Positions 1 to 6,419 of a DNA stretch of 14,892 bases are shown piece by piece. The translations under genes were made by a program, and so were the position numbers. Every line of letters starts with the position of its first letter. The first letter of the stretch is position 1. The stretch covers positions 1 to 14,892 of the forward strand of contig JANTHA010000018.1 in the NCBI GenBank assembly GCA_024762625.1. Direction: 5' to 3'. Source of the stretch: Thiotrichaceae bacterium (GTDB lineage Bacteria > Pseudomonadota > Gammaproteobacteria > Thiotrichales > Thiotrichaceae). The notes under the pieces were generated by a model, which made no database searches, was not told the DNA's origin, and was given only the letters and a program-made list of their open reading frames with translations.

Positions 1-1
1 T

Positions 2-337
2 AATGACGACCTCGAAAAAATCGAGAAACCCGCCGGCATCAGCAATCCCAAGGATTTCCGTAATGAAGTGGTCAATTTTGTGTTGCGCGCCAAAGCCAAT
101 AATGACGGCAGGAATCCGACCTGGACCAGCTATGAAAAACTGCGTCATGTGATAGAAAAGAAAATGTTTTCCAGCACCGAAGAATTGTTGCCGGTCATAT
201 CATTCAGCACCAAATCATCCCGTGAAGAACAACAGAAACATGACAATTTTGTTTCCAGGATGGTGGAGCGCGGCTATACCGAAAAACAGGTCAGGCTATT
301 GGCTGAATGGTATTTAAGGGTGCGTAAATCGCAATAG
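2..337 (+). CDS. prkA: PrkA (YeaG) serine protein kinase, C-terminal part only
   Basis: This is the 3' end of a gene that enters from the left edge; the reading frame is open from base 2 to the TAG at 335-337, giving about 111 residues. The tail, with [21 protein letters not shown] followed by RVRKSQ, closely resembles the end of E. coli YeaG/PrkA, an AAA-type serine protein kinase of about 640 residues linked to starvation and stress. The kinase and AAA regions lie outside the window, so catalytic residues cannot be checked. A GTG at 68 could be read as a start, but coding similarity continues upstream of it, so it is internal. The next gene, yeaH, begins 28 bases downstream on the same strand, the usual prkA-yeaH-spoVR order, which supports the call. 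Confidence 0.95.
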   Translation, partial: NDDLEKIEKPAGISNPKDFRNEVVNFVLRAKANNDGRNPTWTSYEKLRHVIEKKMFSSTEELLPVISFSTKSSREEQQKHDNFVSRMVERGYTEKQVRLLAEWYLRVRKSQ

Positions 338-365
338 GTTCGGCAATAAACAGGAGTGTAGGCAC

Positions 366-1664
366 ATGTCATCTTATATCGTCGACCGTCGACTCAATAG
401 CAAAAATAAAAGCACAGTCAACCGTCAGCGCTTCTTGAAACGCTATCGCAAGCAAATCAAAGAAGCCGTTTCCGATGCGGTGAACAAACGTAAACTGGAA
501 GACATGGAAAGCGGGGACAGCATCAGCATTCCTAAAAAAGACCTGTCAGAACCTGTATTCAGCCATGGTCCGGGCGGCAAACGCAGCATTGTTCACCCTG
601 GAAACAAGGAATTTGTAGCGGGCGATAAATTCAAGCGCCCGGAAGGCGGTGGACAAGGCGGCGCTGGCGAAGGCCAGGCATCTGATTCAGGCGAAGGCGA
701 AGATGACTTTGTGTTTCAGATTTCCCAGGCGGAATTTCTCGAATTCATGTTCGAGGATCTGGCGCTGCCCAATATGATTAAAATGCAGTTGAGCAGCGAT
801 GACGAGTTTAATTACAAGCGCGCCGGCATCAGTGAAGTAGGCAGTCCCAATCAGATTAACATTGTCCGGTCTTTACGCAGCGCTCACGCCAGACGCATTG
901 CACTGGGTGGAAAAAAACGCAAATTACGCCGTATATTACGGGAAGAACTTGCTGAATTTATTGAAACGACACCCAAACCATACAGCGAGAAACAGAAAAA
1001 ACACAAACTGGCGCTTGAGGAAGAAATCGCCGCCCTCACCAGCAAATTGAATGCCTTGCCCTATATTGATGAGTTTGACCTGAAATTCAATCTACGCGTC
1101 AAGAATCCGCAGCCATCGCCCAAGGCGGTCATGTTCTGCGTGATGGATGTATCCGGCTCCATGACTCAGGAAATCAAGGACACCGCGAAACGTTTTTTCT
1201 ACCTGCTTTACCTGTTTTTACAACGCAGCTACAAAAAAATCGAGGTGGTGTTTATCCGCCATCATACCCAGGCAACCGAAGTCAGCGAAGAAGATTTTTT
1301 CTATTCCCGTGAAACTGGCGGCACCGTGGTTTCCAGCGCACTCGAATTAATGGGCGATATTATCAAGGATCGCTACCCGCCTGAACAATGGAACATTTAT
1401 GGAGCACAGGCCTCGGATGGCGACAACTGGCAAAACGACCAGGCCAAATGCAACGAAATCATGGTGAATTCCATTTTACCCATGGTGCAATATTTTTCCT
1501 ATATTGAAATTGGCCAGCAAGAGCCACAGGAATTGTGGCGCCTGTACACCCGCTTAAAAGCACAATTCAGCGATCGCTTTGCATTAAGCAAAGTGCGCGA
1601 CAATAGCGAAATTTTTCCGGTATTCCGTGAATTGTTTAAAAGACAAAGGGTACAAAAAGCATGA
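366..1664 (+). CDS. yeaH: YeaH/YhbH family protein (DUF444, VWA-like domain)
   Basis: The 432-residue protein is close in length to E. coli YeaH (about 427) and has the family layout. A basic N-terminus (residues 1-45, opening SSYIVDRRL) is followed by a Gly-rich acidic linker (about 92-113) and a C-terminal von Willebrand A-like domain (about 250-425). The metal-binding MIDAS pattern is intact: D261-V-S263-G-S265, the GGT at 318-320, and ASDGD around 349-353. The molecular function is not established; the family is co-expressed with PrkA kinase and implicated in nitrogen starvation and stress survival. The start is supported by AGGAG at 352-356, nine bases ahead of the ATG. Its TGA overlaps the spoVR ATG, implying translational coupling. 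It is presumably cytoplasmic, since no signal peptide or membrane segment is visible. Confidence 0.95.
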   Translation: MSSYIVDRRLNSKNKSTVNRQRFLKRYRKQIKEAVSDAVNKRKLEDMESGDSISIPKKDLSEPVFSHGPGGKRSIVHPGNKEFVAGDKFKRPEGGGQGGAGEGQASDSGEGEDDFVFQISQAEFLEFMFEDLALPNMIKMQLSSDDEFNYKRAGISEVGSPNQINIVRSLRSAHARRIALGGKKRKLRRILREELAEFIETTPKPYSEKQKKHKLALEEEIAALTSKLNALPYIDEFDLKFNLRVKNPQPSPKAVMFCVMDVSGSMTQEIKDTAKRFFYLLYLFLQRSYKKIEVVFIRHHTQATEVSEEDFFYSRETGGTVVSSALELMGDIIKDRYPPEQWNIYGAQASDGDNWQNDQAKCNEIMVNSILPMVQYFSYIEIGQQEPQELWRLYTRLKAQFSDRFALSKVRDNSEIFPVFRELFKRQRVQKA

Positions 1665-3280
1665 AACACAAACCACCACAAATGCCGGCATCCGGCGTCG
1701 CGGAAAGACCCAAGACCAAAACGCAGCGGCCACACAGGAGAATACTCGGAAAACAAGCGCCTGAAGAAAACAAAATACAGAAAAAAACAGTCAGACGAAA
1801 TTACATTTCGACCAGCAATGAATGGACATTTGAATTGCTGGAAAAGTATGACCGCGAAATTTCCCGTATCGCCAAAGACAAATTCAAACTTGATACCTAT
1901 CCTAACCAGATCGAAGTGATACGCTCCGACCAGATGATGGACGCCTACGCCTCGGTAGGAATGCCAATCAATTATAATCACTGGTCCTATGGCAAGCACT
2001 TTCTCAGCACCGAACAGGCTTACCAACGCGGGCGCATGGGACTGGCTTATGAAATTGTAATCAACTCCAGTCCCTGTATCGCCTACCTCATGGAAGAAAA
2101 CACATTGACCATGCAGGCGCTGGTAATTGCCCACGCCTGTTATGGTCACAATTCCTTTTTTAAAGGCAACTATCTTTTTCGCACCTGGACAGACGCTGAA
2201 GCAATTATAGATTATTTTTTATTCGCCAAAGCTTATATTGCAAAATGTGAAGAGCGTCATGGCGTTGAAGAAGTAGAACGTCTGCTTGACTCCTGCCATG
2301 CACTGATGAACTATGGCGTGGATCGTTATAAACGCCCTGCGCCCATCTCGGTTGAAGAAGAGCAACAGCGCCAGAAAGATCGCGAACACTACATTCAGCA
2401 ACATATCAATGATTTGTGGCGCACTGTGCCAGAAAGCAAAGACAAGAAAAGCGCTCAAAAAAAGAAACGCTTTCCGGAAGATCCACAAGAAAACATCCTC
2501 TATTTTATCGAGAAAAATGCGCCCATGCTTAAGACCTGGCAACGCGAAGTCGTGCGCATTGTTCGTAAAATTTCGCAATATTTTTATCCACAACGCCAGA
2601 CCCAGGTCATGAATGAAGGCTGGGCGACATTCTGGCACTATACCATTTTACATGAGCTTTATGATGAAGGACTGGTATCCGATGGTTTTATCATGGAATT
2701 TCTCGCCTCGCATACCAGCGTCATCGCACAACCGGCGTTTGACAGCCCCTATTATTCCGGCATCAATCCTTATGCCTTAGGGTTTGCAATGATGCAGGAC
2801 ATTCGCCGCATCTGCGAAAACCCGACCGAAGAAGACCATCGCTGGTTTCCGGATTTTGCCGGGGGCGACTGGCTGGAAACGCTGCATAATGCAATGCGCA
2901 ATTATCGCGATGAGAGCTTCATTCAACAATTTCTGTCGCCCAAAGTCATTCGTGATTTTCATTTGTTTTATCTGGATGATGATGACCATATCGAAACCAT
3001 CAATGTCGAAGCAATCCATAATGAACAGGGCTATCATTTGATTCGCAAACAGCTGGCTCAACAATACAACCTGAGCCACCGGGAACCTGATATCCAGGTT
3101 TTCGATGTCAATGTCCAGGGCGACAGAACCCTGACACTACATCACTTCATGAACAATCGCAGACCACTAGGGCCTGACACTATCGAAGTCGTCAAACATA
3201 TCCGCCAATTATGGGGATATGATGTCAAACTGCACTCAGTGGATGAGCAGGGTAAAGTCGCAACAACCTATGCCTCATAA
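1661..3280 (+). CDS. spoVR: SpoVR family protein (YcgB-like)
   Basis: The 539-residue protein matches the SpoVR/YcgB family along nearly all its length. Recognisable family blocks are [11 protein letters not shown] (about 78-88), [14 protein letters not shown] (101-114), [19 protein letters not shown] (129-147), [11 protein letters not shown] (158-168), [11 protein letters not shown] (near 316) and the late [10 protein letters not shown] block. SpoVR was first described as a spore cortex protein in Bacillus, but the family is widespread in non-sporulating proteobacteria beside prkA and yeaH, where its biochemical role is unknown. The ATG overlaps the yeaH stop (ATGA at 1661-1664), and AAGGG lies about 11 bases upstream. 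Residues 1-50 form a Lys/Arg/Pro-rich extension about 35 residues longer than in E. coli YcgB; a later start cannot be excluded. The gene ends the stress operon. Confidence 0.95.
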   Translation: MKHKPPQMPASGVAERPKTKTQRPHRRILGKQAPEENKIQKKTVRRNYISTSNEWTFELLEKYDREISRIAKDKFKLDTYPNQIEVIRSDQMMDAYASVGMPINYNHWSYGKHFLSTEQAYQRGRMGLAYEIVINSSPCIAYLMEENTLTMQALVIAHACYGHNSFFKGNYLFRTWTDAEAIIDYFLFAKAYIAKCEERHGVEEVERLLDSCHALMNYGVDRYKRPAPISVEEEQQRQKDREHYIQQHINDLWRTVPESKDKKSAQKKKRFPEDPQENILYFIEKNAPMLKTWQREVVRIVRKISQYFYPQRQTQVMNEGWATFWHYTILHELYDEGLVSDGFIMEFLASHTSVIAQPAFDSPYYSGINPYALGFAMMQDIRRICENPTEEDHRWFPDFAGGDWLETLHNAMRNYRDESFIQQFLSPKVIRDFHLFYLDDDDHIETINVEAIHNEQGYHLIRKQLAQQYNLSHREPDIQVFDVNVQGDRTLTLHHFMNNRRPLGPDTIEVVKHIRQLWGYDVKLHSVDEQGKVATTYAS

Positions 3281-3388
3281 GGAGAGACGCCATTAGTCCA
3301 GTTTAGCTTGAAATATCAGACCAATCGGTTAAGGTGGAGCCTGAACTCCTCTGTTGAAATCAAAAACGTAAAATAAAAATAACGCACC

Positions 3389-3841
3389 ATGAACAAGCAG
3401 CATATCATCAAGACTCTGCGGCAGGCTAAACCCGAGCATATTGAATGGATCAGAGAGGGACAAAAAATTCTGCAAGGTGAGGCACAGACGCATTTACAAA
3501 AACCCATTGAATGCACAGCGTGCAATTTTGGTAAATGGTTTGATCAGGAAGGCCGTAAGCTGGTTAATATTCCACAACTTCTAGAACTGGAAACGCTGCA
3601 TAAGGAAATTCATCAAAGCTACACCGCGCTTTATTACATGACCTTCGATCGCCGCAAAAAACCACGTTCAACCGTGATTACAGCGAATTCAGAAATACCG
3701 GTTAACGAAAAACGCTTTCGCCGCAATAAACTCAAACAGCTAGAGAAAAAAACCGTCAAGATGATTGTTGCGCTCAACAAGATTGAGGAAAAAGTGGCCG
3801 CGATGAAAGATCAGGATTTTCAAAGCGGCTGGTTTGTGTGA
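3389..3841 (+). CDS. Stand-alone CZB (chemoreceptor zinc-binding) domain protein
   Basis: The 150-residue protein carries the CZB signature: H17, then C45-N-F-G-K-W50, then H71-x3-H75. In known CZB domains the three His and one Cys hold zinc, and the motif CxFGKW is diagnostic. A second cysteine (C42) precedes C45. The domain normally sits at the C-terminus of chemoreceptors or diguanylate cyclases, where it senses zinc or hypochlorous acid. Here no methyl-accepting, PAS, GGDEF or membrane region is attached; residues 85-120 are very basic and the rest is helical. It is therefore probably a soluble zinc or redox-responsive protein. An in-frame TAA at 3380-3382 fixes the start at or after 3389; no good ribosome binding site precedes it. 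It lies 108 bases after spoVR and converges on ypfJ with nine bases between the stops. Confidence 0.78.
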   Translation: MNKQHIIKTLRQAKPEHIEWIREGQKILQGEAQTHLQKPIECTACNFGKWFDQEGRKLVNIPQLLELETLHKEIHQSYTALYYMTFDRRKKPRSTVITANSEIPVNEKRFRRNKLKQLEKKTVKMIVALNKIEEKVAAMKDQDFQSGWFV

Positions 3842-3850
3842 TCTGCGCTA

Positions 3851-4717
3851 TTATTTAAAGGTCTGACAATCCCGCAAGTCTCCGCTCTTCAAGCCCCGAG
3901 CAAACCATTCAACGCGCTGTTTGGAGCTGCCATGCGTAAAGGAGTGCGGAACCACATAGCCCTGTGCTTTTTTCTGTATATTATCATCGCCAATCGCAAA
4001 AGCCGCTCTCAAGGCTTCCTCCAGGTCGCCTTGCTCCAGCATGTGAAATTTCTTTTGCGCATGATTCGCCCAGACGCCTGCATAGCAGTCCGCCTGTAAT
4101 TCGGTTTTAACCTGAAGTTTGTTTTCCTCGCCGCCGCTGACACGACGTTTTTGATACTCAACCTTGTCAAGAGTGCCTTCCAGATTTTGGATATGATGAC
4201 CAATCTCATGCGCCAGCACATAGGCTTCGGCAAAATCTCCGGAAGCGCCAAACTCCTGTTTCATTTCATTGAAAAAGGCCAGGTCAATATACACCTTGTG
4301 GTCGCTTGGGCAGTAAAACGGCCCCATCTCGGATTTGGCTACACCACAACCGCTTCGTGTTCTGCCCCGATATAACACCAGTACGGGTTCTTCGTAGCGT
4401 AATCCCGCCTGGCGAAAAATATCGCTCCAGACTTTCTCGGCGTCAGCATGCACTGTCTTGATAAAAGCCGCCTGGGTGTCATCAGCCTGCTGATTTGCGG
4501 GCTTACTCCCGCCGCCAGTAAACGATGGCATCAAAAAATAGGCGGCTGCGCCCAATCCTACTACAGCCAACCCTATTTTCGATTTAAGCAATGGCTTGAT
4601 TAAAGGTAAAATAAGCATCAGAGTCCCAATTGAGGGCAGACTCCTGCGACCACCGCGGCCACTGCTATTTCTTCTATCTTCTACATTGCGACTTTGTTCA
4701 CGATCTCGCCATTTCAT
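3851..4717 (-). CDS. ypfJ: YpfJ-type neutral zinc metallopeptidase, membrane anchored
   Basis: The 288-residue protein has the E. coli YpfJ length and opening: a WxxRxxSxNVEDRR-like start (residues 3-16), a Gly/Arg stretch and a hydrophobic anchor at about 47-63, followed by the catalytic region. H170-E-I-G-H174 is the zinc-binding HExxH motif, and E207 in ELQADCYAG (206-214) is the likely third ligand, so the active site looks complete. C124 and C136 may form a disulfide if the domain is periplasmic. The substrate of this family (putative neutral zinc metallopeptidase, PF04228-type) is not known. A candidate extended -10 and two small palindromes lie in its leader. The Shine-Dalgarno is poor (AGGT about 12 bases upstream). 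It stands alone, convergent with the CZB gene. Confidence 0.92.
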   Translation of the reverse strand: MKWRDREQSRNVEDRRNSSGRGGRRSLPSIGTLMLILPLIKPLLKSKIGLAVVGLGAAAYFLMPSFTGGGSKPANQQADDTQAAFIKTVHADAEKVWSDIFRQAGLRYEEPVLVLYRGRTRSGCGVAKSEMGPFYCPSDHKVYIDLAFFNEMKQEFGASGDFAEAYVLAHEIGHHIQNLEGTLDKVEYQKRRVSGGEENKLQVKTELQADCYAGVWANHAQKKFHMLEQGDLEEALRAAFAIGDDNIQKKAQGYVVPHSFTHGSSKQRVEWFARGLKSGDLRDCQTFK

Positions 4718-4732
4718 AGGATCAAAACCTTT

Positions 4733-4746
4733 ATTGATTCATCAAT
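4733..4746. repeat. 14-bp palindrome in the ypfJ leader
   Basis: ATTGAT-TC-ATCAAT is a perfect 6+6 bp inverted repeat with a two-base centre, 16 bases upstream of the ypfJ ATG. It may be an operator or a weak hairpin covering the start region; no regulator can be named from the sequence. Confidence 0.4.
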
Positions 4747-4759
4747 TGCTTTATCAAGA

Positions 4760-4775
4760 AATGCTTATTAGCATT
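4760..4775. repeat. 16-bp inverted repeat in the ypfJ leader
   Basis: AATGCT-TATT-AGCATT is a perfect 6+6 bp inverted repeat with a 4-base loop, just downstream of the candidate ypfJ -10 box. It could form a leader hairpin or bind a dimeric repressor. It has some general likeness to Zur/Fur-type AT-rich palindromes but is too short to assign. Confidence 0.4.
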
Positions 4776-4788
4776 ACATAAGATCATG

Positions 4789-4797
4789 ATTGTAGCA
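4789..4797 (-). promoter_or_regulatory. Candidate extended -10 promoter for ypfJ
   Basis: On the minus strand this reads TGC-TACAAT, an extended -10 element (TGN before a -10 matching 5 of 6). No convincing -35 box is visible, as is common for extended -10 promoters. Transcription would start near 4782 and leave a leader of about 65 bases that contains both inverted repeats. Confidence 0.45.
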
Positions 4798-4834
4798 AAA
4801 AGTTTTAAATCCGGTCTGGCGGAGTTGGGTATAT

Positions 4835-4850
4835 TTTCCTGATCAGGAAA
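4835..4850. repeat. Perfect 16-bp palindrome over a stop codon
   Basis: TTTCCTGATCAGGAAA is perfectly palindromic and includes the TGA stop (4845-4843, minus strand) of the unrecognised gene. As RNA it could form a 6-bp stem with a GATC loop. It has no U-run on the minus strand, so it is not a classical terminator; it could also be a protein-binding site upstream of ypfJ. Confidence 0.55.
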
Positions 4851-5244
4851 TTGTTGAATGTCCTTCTTCATGTGGATGCAGCAGTTTTTTGAAAAAACGG
4901 CTCATCCGGTTAAATATATTCTTTTCTTTTTCCATTTCCAGCACTTTTTCATAAGCGACCTGATTAATGGTCATATCAAGCTCTCGATTGAAAACCCTGT
5001 TGTAATATTTAAACTCCAGGCTAATCTTTTCATCTTCCTTCATTTCAAAAAGTATCTGGACCAGAGGCAATTCCCGCTTTGTTGAAGAACAAATCCCTTT
5101 GGGTCGTCCGTTTTCATCCAGAAACGTAATTCCAGTTACCACTCTGGGTGAATTATTTTCATCGGTTAGATGAAATTTCATTAATCCTTTTCTTTCAGAA
5201 ACTTTCTCTTCTTCGATTTTATTAAGCGTAAATGTCTTAATCAT
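4843..5244 (-). CDS. Hypothetical protein, unrecognised
   Basis: I do not recognise this 133-residue protein. The reading frame is supported by a good ribosome binding site: on the minus strand AGGA sits six bases before the ATG. No signal peptide or membrane segment is seen. Residues 30-90 are predicted by eye to alternate beta strands and turns (GITFLDENGRPKGI, then PLVQILFEM, then ISLEFKYYNRVF), like a small beta domain. Residues 95-122 form a charged amphipathic helix rich in Lys, Glu, Met and Phe, and the tail HPHEEGH is His-rich and might bind metal. The codons are clearly more AT-rich than those of ypfJ or the hem genes, which may mean recent acquisition or low expression. It is followed by ypfJ on the same strand, but ypfJ seems to have its own promoter. 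Confidence 0.65.
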   Translation of the reverse strand: MIKTFTLNKIEEEKVSERKGLMKFHLTDENNSPRVVTGITFLDENGRPKGICSSTKRELPLVQILFEMKEDEKISLEFKYYNRVFNRELDMTINQVAYEKVLEMEKEKNIFNRMSRFFKKLLHPHEEGHSTIS

Positions 5245-5315
5245 AATAATTCCTGGCTTATTTTTATTTTAATGCGTCTAAATAGCTTGATAGTTTAAAA
5301 TTTTCCTTTTATAGC

Positions 5316-5339
5316 CCATGTTTTAGCACCCAAACATGG
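5316..5339. repeat. 8+8 bp inverted repeat with 8-base spacer
   Basis: CCATGTTT (5316-5323) is separated from its exact reverse complement AAACATGG (5332-5339) by eight bases. It lies about 72 bases upstream of the leftward unrecognised gene. The symmetry suits a dimeric DNA-binding protein; without a U-run on either strand a terminator is less likely. Confidence 0.5.
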
Positions 5340-5423
5340 ATGATTTATGGATAAATAATTAAAAGCTATATTTAACTGTGGTAATAATAAGCAATTATTG
5401 CATCTATATGAAATTTTCCCGAC

Positions 5424-5467
5424 GAAGGGTAATTGAAGCGTAATTGAAGAGTAATTGAAGGGTAATA
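5424..5467 (+). repeat. Four tandem 11-bp repeats upstream of pcm
   Basis: The units are GAAGGGTAATT, GAAGCGTAATT, GAAGAGTAATT and GAAGGGTAATA at 5424, 5435, 5446 and 5457, perfectly adjacent and differing only at position 5 and the last base. Each has TAA at unit offset 7-9; because 11 is not a multiple of three, successive copies put stops in all three rightward frames. The period is close to one DNA helical turn. The array is about 100 bases upstream of the pcm -10 box. Confidence 0.85.
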
Positions 5468-5569
5468 ACGCGCCTAAACTGAAAAAGCCCACCCGCTATC
5501 AAATAGAAGTTATGCGGCTGACAGACAGCCAAACCAATAAGATACAAAGCACTACTTGCCTTATTCCCT

Positions 5570-5575
5570 TATAAT
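5570..5575 (+). promoter_or_regulatory. Candidate -10 box of the pcm promoter
   Basis: A consensus TATAAT lies 43 bases before the preferred pcm ATG at 5619; transcription would start near 5582. No good -35 is seen at 16-18 bases, so an activator may be needed. The box lies downstream of the ATG at 5556, which argues that this earlier in-frame ATG is not the start. Confidence 0.5.
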
Positions 5576-5618
5576 TCGTAACCTTAACAACTGGATTTTC
5601 ATAGAGAGTAATAAAATA

Positions 5619-6329
5619 ATGGATTTGGAAAAGGCGCGCTTTAATATGATCGAGCAACAAATCAGACCCTGGTCTGTGCTGGATCAAACTGTATTACAGA
5701 CCATGGGCAGTATTCCCCGGGATGCATTTGTTCCTGAGCCGCTTATTTCACTCGCCTATGCTGATTTAGAAATACCACTGGCGCATGGCGAGTCCATGAT
5801 GTTTCCGCGTGTCGAGGGGCGCATGTTGCAGGAGCTTAAACTGGACATGAATGATGAATGTCTGGAGATCGGCACGGGAAGCGGCTATGTAACAGCATGT
5901 ATGGCGATGATGTCAAAACAGGTGGACAGTATCGATATCTATGATGATTTTCTTGAATCCGCAGCTGATAAGCTAGCTCAACAAAATATCGCCAATGTCA
6001 AACTGGAAAATAAAGATGCGCTTACAGCATTTGTAAACGCCTATGAAAACGGAAAGAGACCCGGCGCAAGATATGATGTGATAGCAGTAACGGGCTCCAT
6101 TCCTGAATATACGCCAGCTTTTGAGCGACTATTGAATCCGGGAGGACGCTTGTTTGTCGTTGTCGGTAGCACAATCGGCAAAAATCCGGTCATGCACGCC
6201 ATGAAAGTCGTGCGCAGCGCCGAGCCAGGAAAAAATCAGGGTAAAAATGAATTCACTCGCAGCAGCTTATTCGAGACAGAACTTAAACCACTGGTTGGAT
6301 TTACTCAAAAACCCGTCTTTTCATTTTAA
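5619..6329 (+). CDS. pcm: Pcm-family methyltransferase (protein-L-isoaspartate O-methyltransferase-like), divergent
   Basis: The 236-residue protein has a class I SAM-methyltransferase fold: motif I is L82-E-I-G-T-G-S-G-Y90, the acidic strand end DSIDIYDD is at 103-110, and a later strand RYDVIAVTGS is at 151-160. The opening MDLEKARFNMIEQQIRPW is typical of the proteobacterial Pcm-like proteins encoded just before tolC. Classical Pcm repairs isoaspartyl residues in aged proteins by methylation. The block that in E. coli Pcm reads GQTISQP is here G57-E-S-M-M-F-P63, so the conserved active-site Ser is Met and repair activity is uncertain. I start at 5619 rather than the in-frame ATG at 5556 because of this family opening, a GAGAG about ten bases upstream, and the TATAAT lying between the two ATGs. 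The protein is somewhat longer than E. coli Pcm (about 208). Confidence 0.85.
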   Translation: MDLEKARFNMIEQQIRPWSVLDQTVLQTMGSIPRDAFVPEPLISLAYADLEIPLAHGESMMFPRVEGRMLQELKLDMNDECLEIGTGSGYVTACMAMMSKQVDSIDIYDDFLESAADKLAQQNIANVKLENKDALTAFVNAYENGKRPGARYDVIAVTGSIPEYTPAFERLLNPGGRLFVVVGSTIGKNPVMHAMKVVRSAEPGKNQGKNEFTRSSLFETELKPLVGFTQKPVFSF

Positions 6330-6341
6330 ATTGATTGTTAA

Positions 6342-6360
6342 TTAAGTAGTGTTAACTTAA
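6342..6360. repeat. 6+6 bp inverted repeat beside the tolC -10 box
   Basis: TTAAGT (6342-6347) and ACTTAA (6355-6360) are exact inverted arms with a 7-base spacer, ending two bases before the tolC TATAAT. A protein bound here would cover the -35 region. It may act with the larger palindrome on the other side of the -10 box. Confidence 0.4.
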
Positions 6361-6362
6361 AG

Positions 6363-6368
6363 TATAAT
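6363..6368 (+). promoter_or_regulatory. Candidate -10 box of the tolC promoter
   Basis: A consensus TATAAT lies in the pcm-tolC gap, predicting a transcription start near 6375. The -35 region is poor, which suggests dependence on an activator or recruitment by a regulator binding the flanking inverted repeats. It means tolC can be transcribed independently of pcm. Confidence 0.55.
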
Positions 6369-6369
6369 G

Positions 6370-6391
6370 TATATTAGCTTATTCTAATATA
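6370..6391. promoter_or_regulatory. Perfect 8+8 bp palindrome at the tolC transcription start (candidate operator)
   Basis: TATATTAG (6370-6377) and CTAATATA (6384-6391) are exact inverted arms around CTTATT. The site begins one base after the -10 box and would cover +1, the classic position for a repressor. Its size (22 bp) suits a TetR- or MarR-type dimer, families that often control efflux genes. No such regulator is encoded in the window. An mRNA hairpin is also possible but would be AT-rich and weak. Confidence 0.6.
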
Positions 6392-6419
6392 TCTATCCCT
6401 TAACCGCATGGAAAGCATT

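Larger units (their letters stand above)
5245..5618. other. 374-bp AT-rich intergenic region, divergent
   Basis: This stretch separates the leftward unrecognised gene from rightward pcm and should hold both promoters. It contains an 8+8 bp inverted repeat (5316-5339), four 11-bp tandem repeats (5424-5467), a small GGCTG/CAGCC hairpin (5516-5530) without a U-run, and a TATAAT for pcm (5570-5575). The open minus-strand frame across 5295-5492 shows no recognisable protein or ribosome binding site, so I do not call a gene there. Confidence 0.6.

Noticed and set aside
1499..2149. Long open frame on the minus strand opposite yeaH and spoVR
   Set aside because: It runs antisense to two strongly conserved genes, its peptide is rich in Cys, Phe and His without a recognisable motif, and no ribosome binding site was seen.
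4758..4778. Zur or Fur box in the ypfJ leader
   Set aside because: The symmetric part is only 16 bp and does not match either consensus well enough; kept only as an inverted repeat.
5424..5467. CRISPR array
   Set aside because: The 11-bp units are directly adjacent with no spacers, and no cas gene is present.
5295..5492. 65-codon minus-strand frame in the pcm upstream region
   Set aside because: It covers the inverted repeat and 11-bp array, has no ribosome binding site and no recognisable protein.
5516..5530. GGCTG-ACAGA-CAGCC hairpin as a terminator
   Set aside because: The stem is only five base pairs with no U-run on either strand.
5556..5618. Earlier in-frame ATG that would lengthen Pcm by 21 residues
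   Set aside because: It lies upstream of the TATAAT at 5570, has no ribosome binding site, and family similarity begins at MDLEKARFNMIEQQIRPW (5619).
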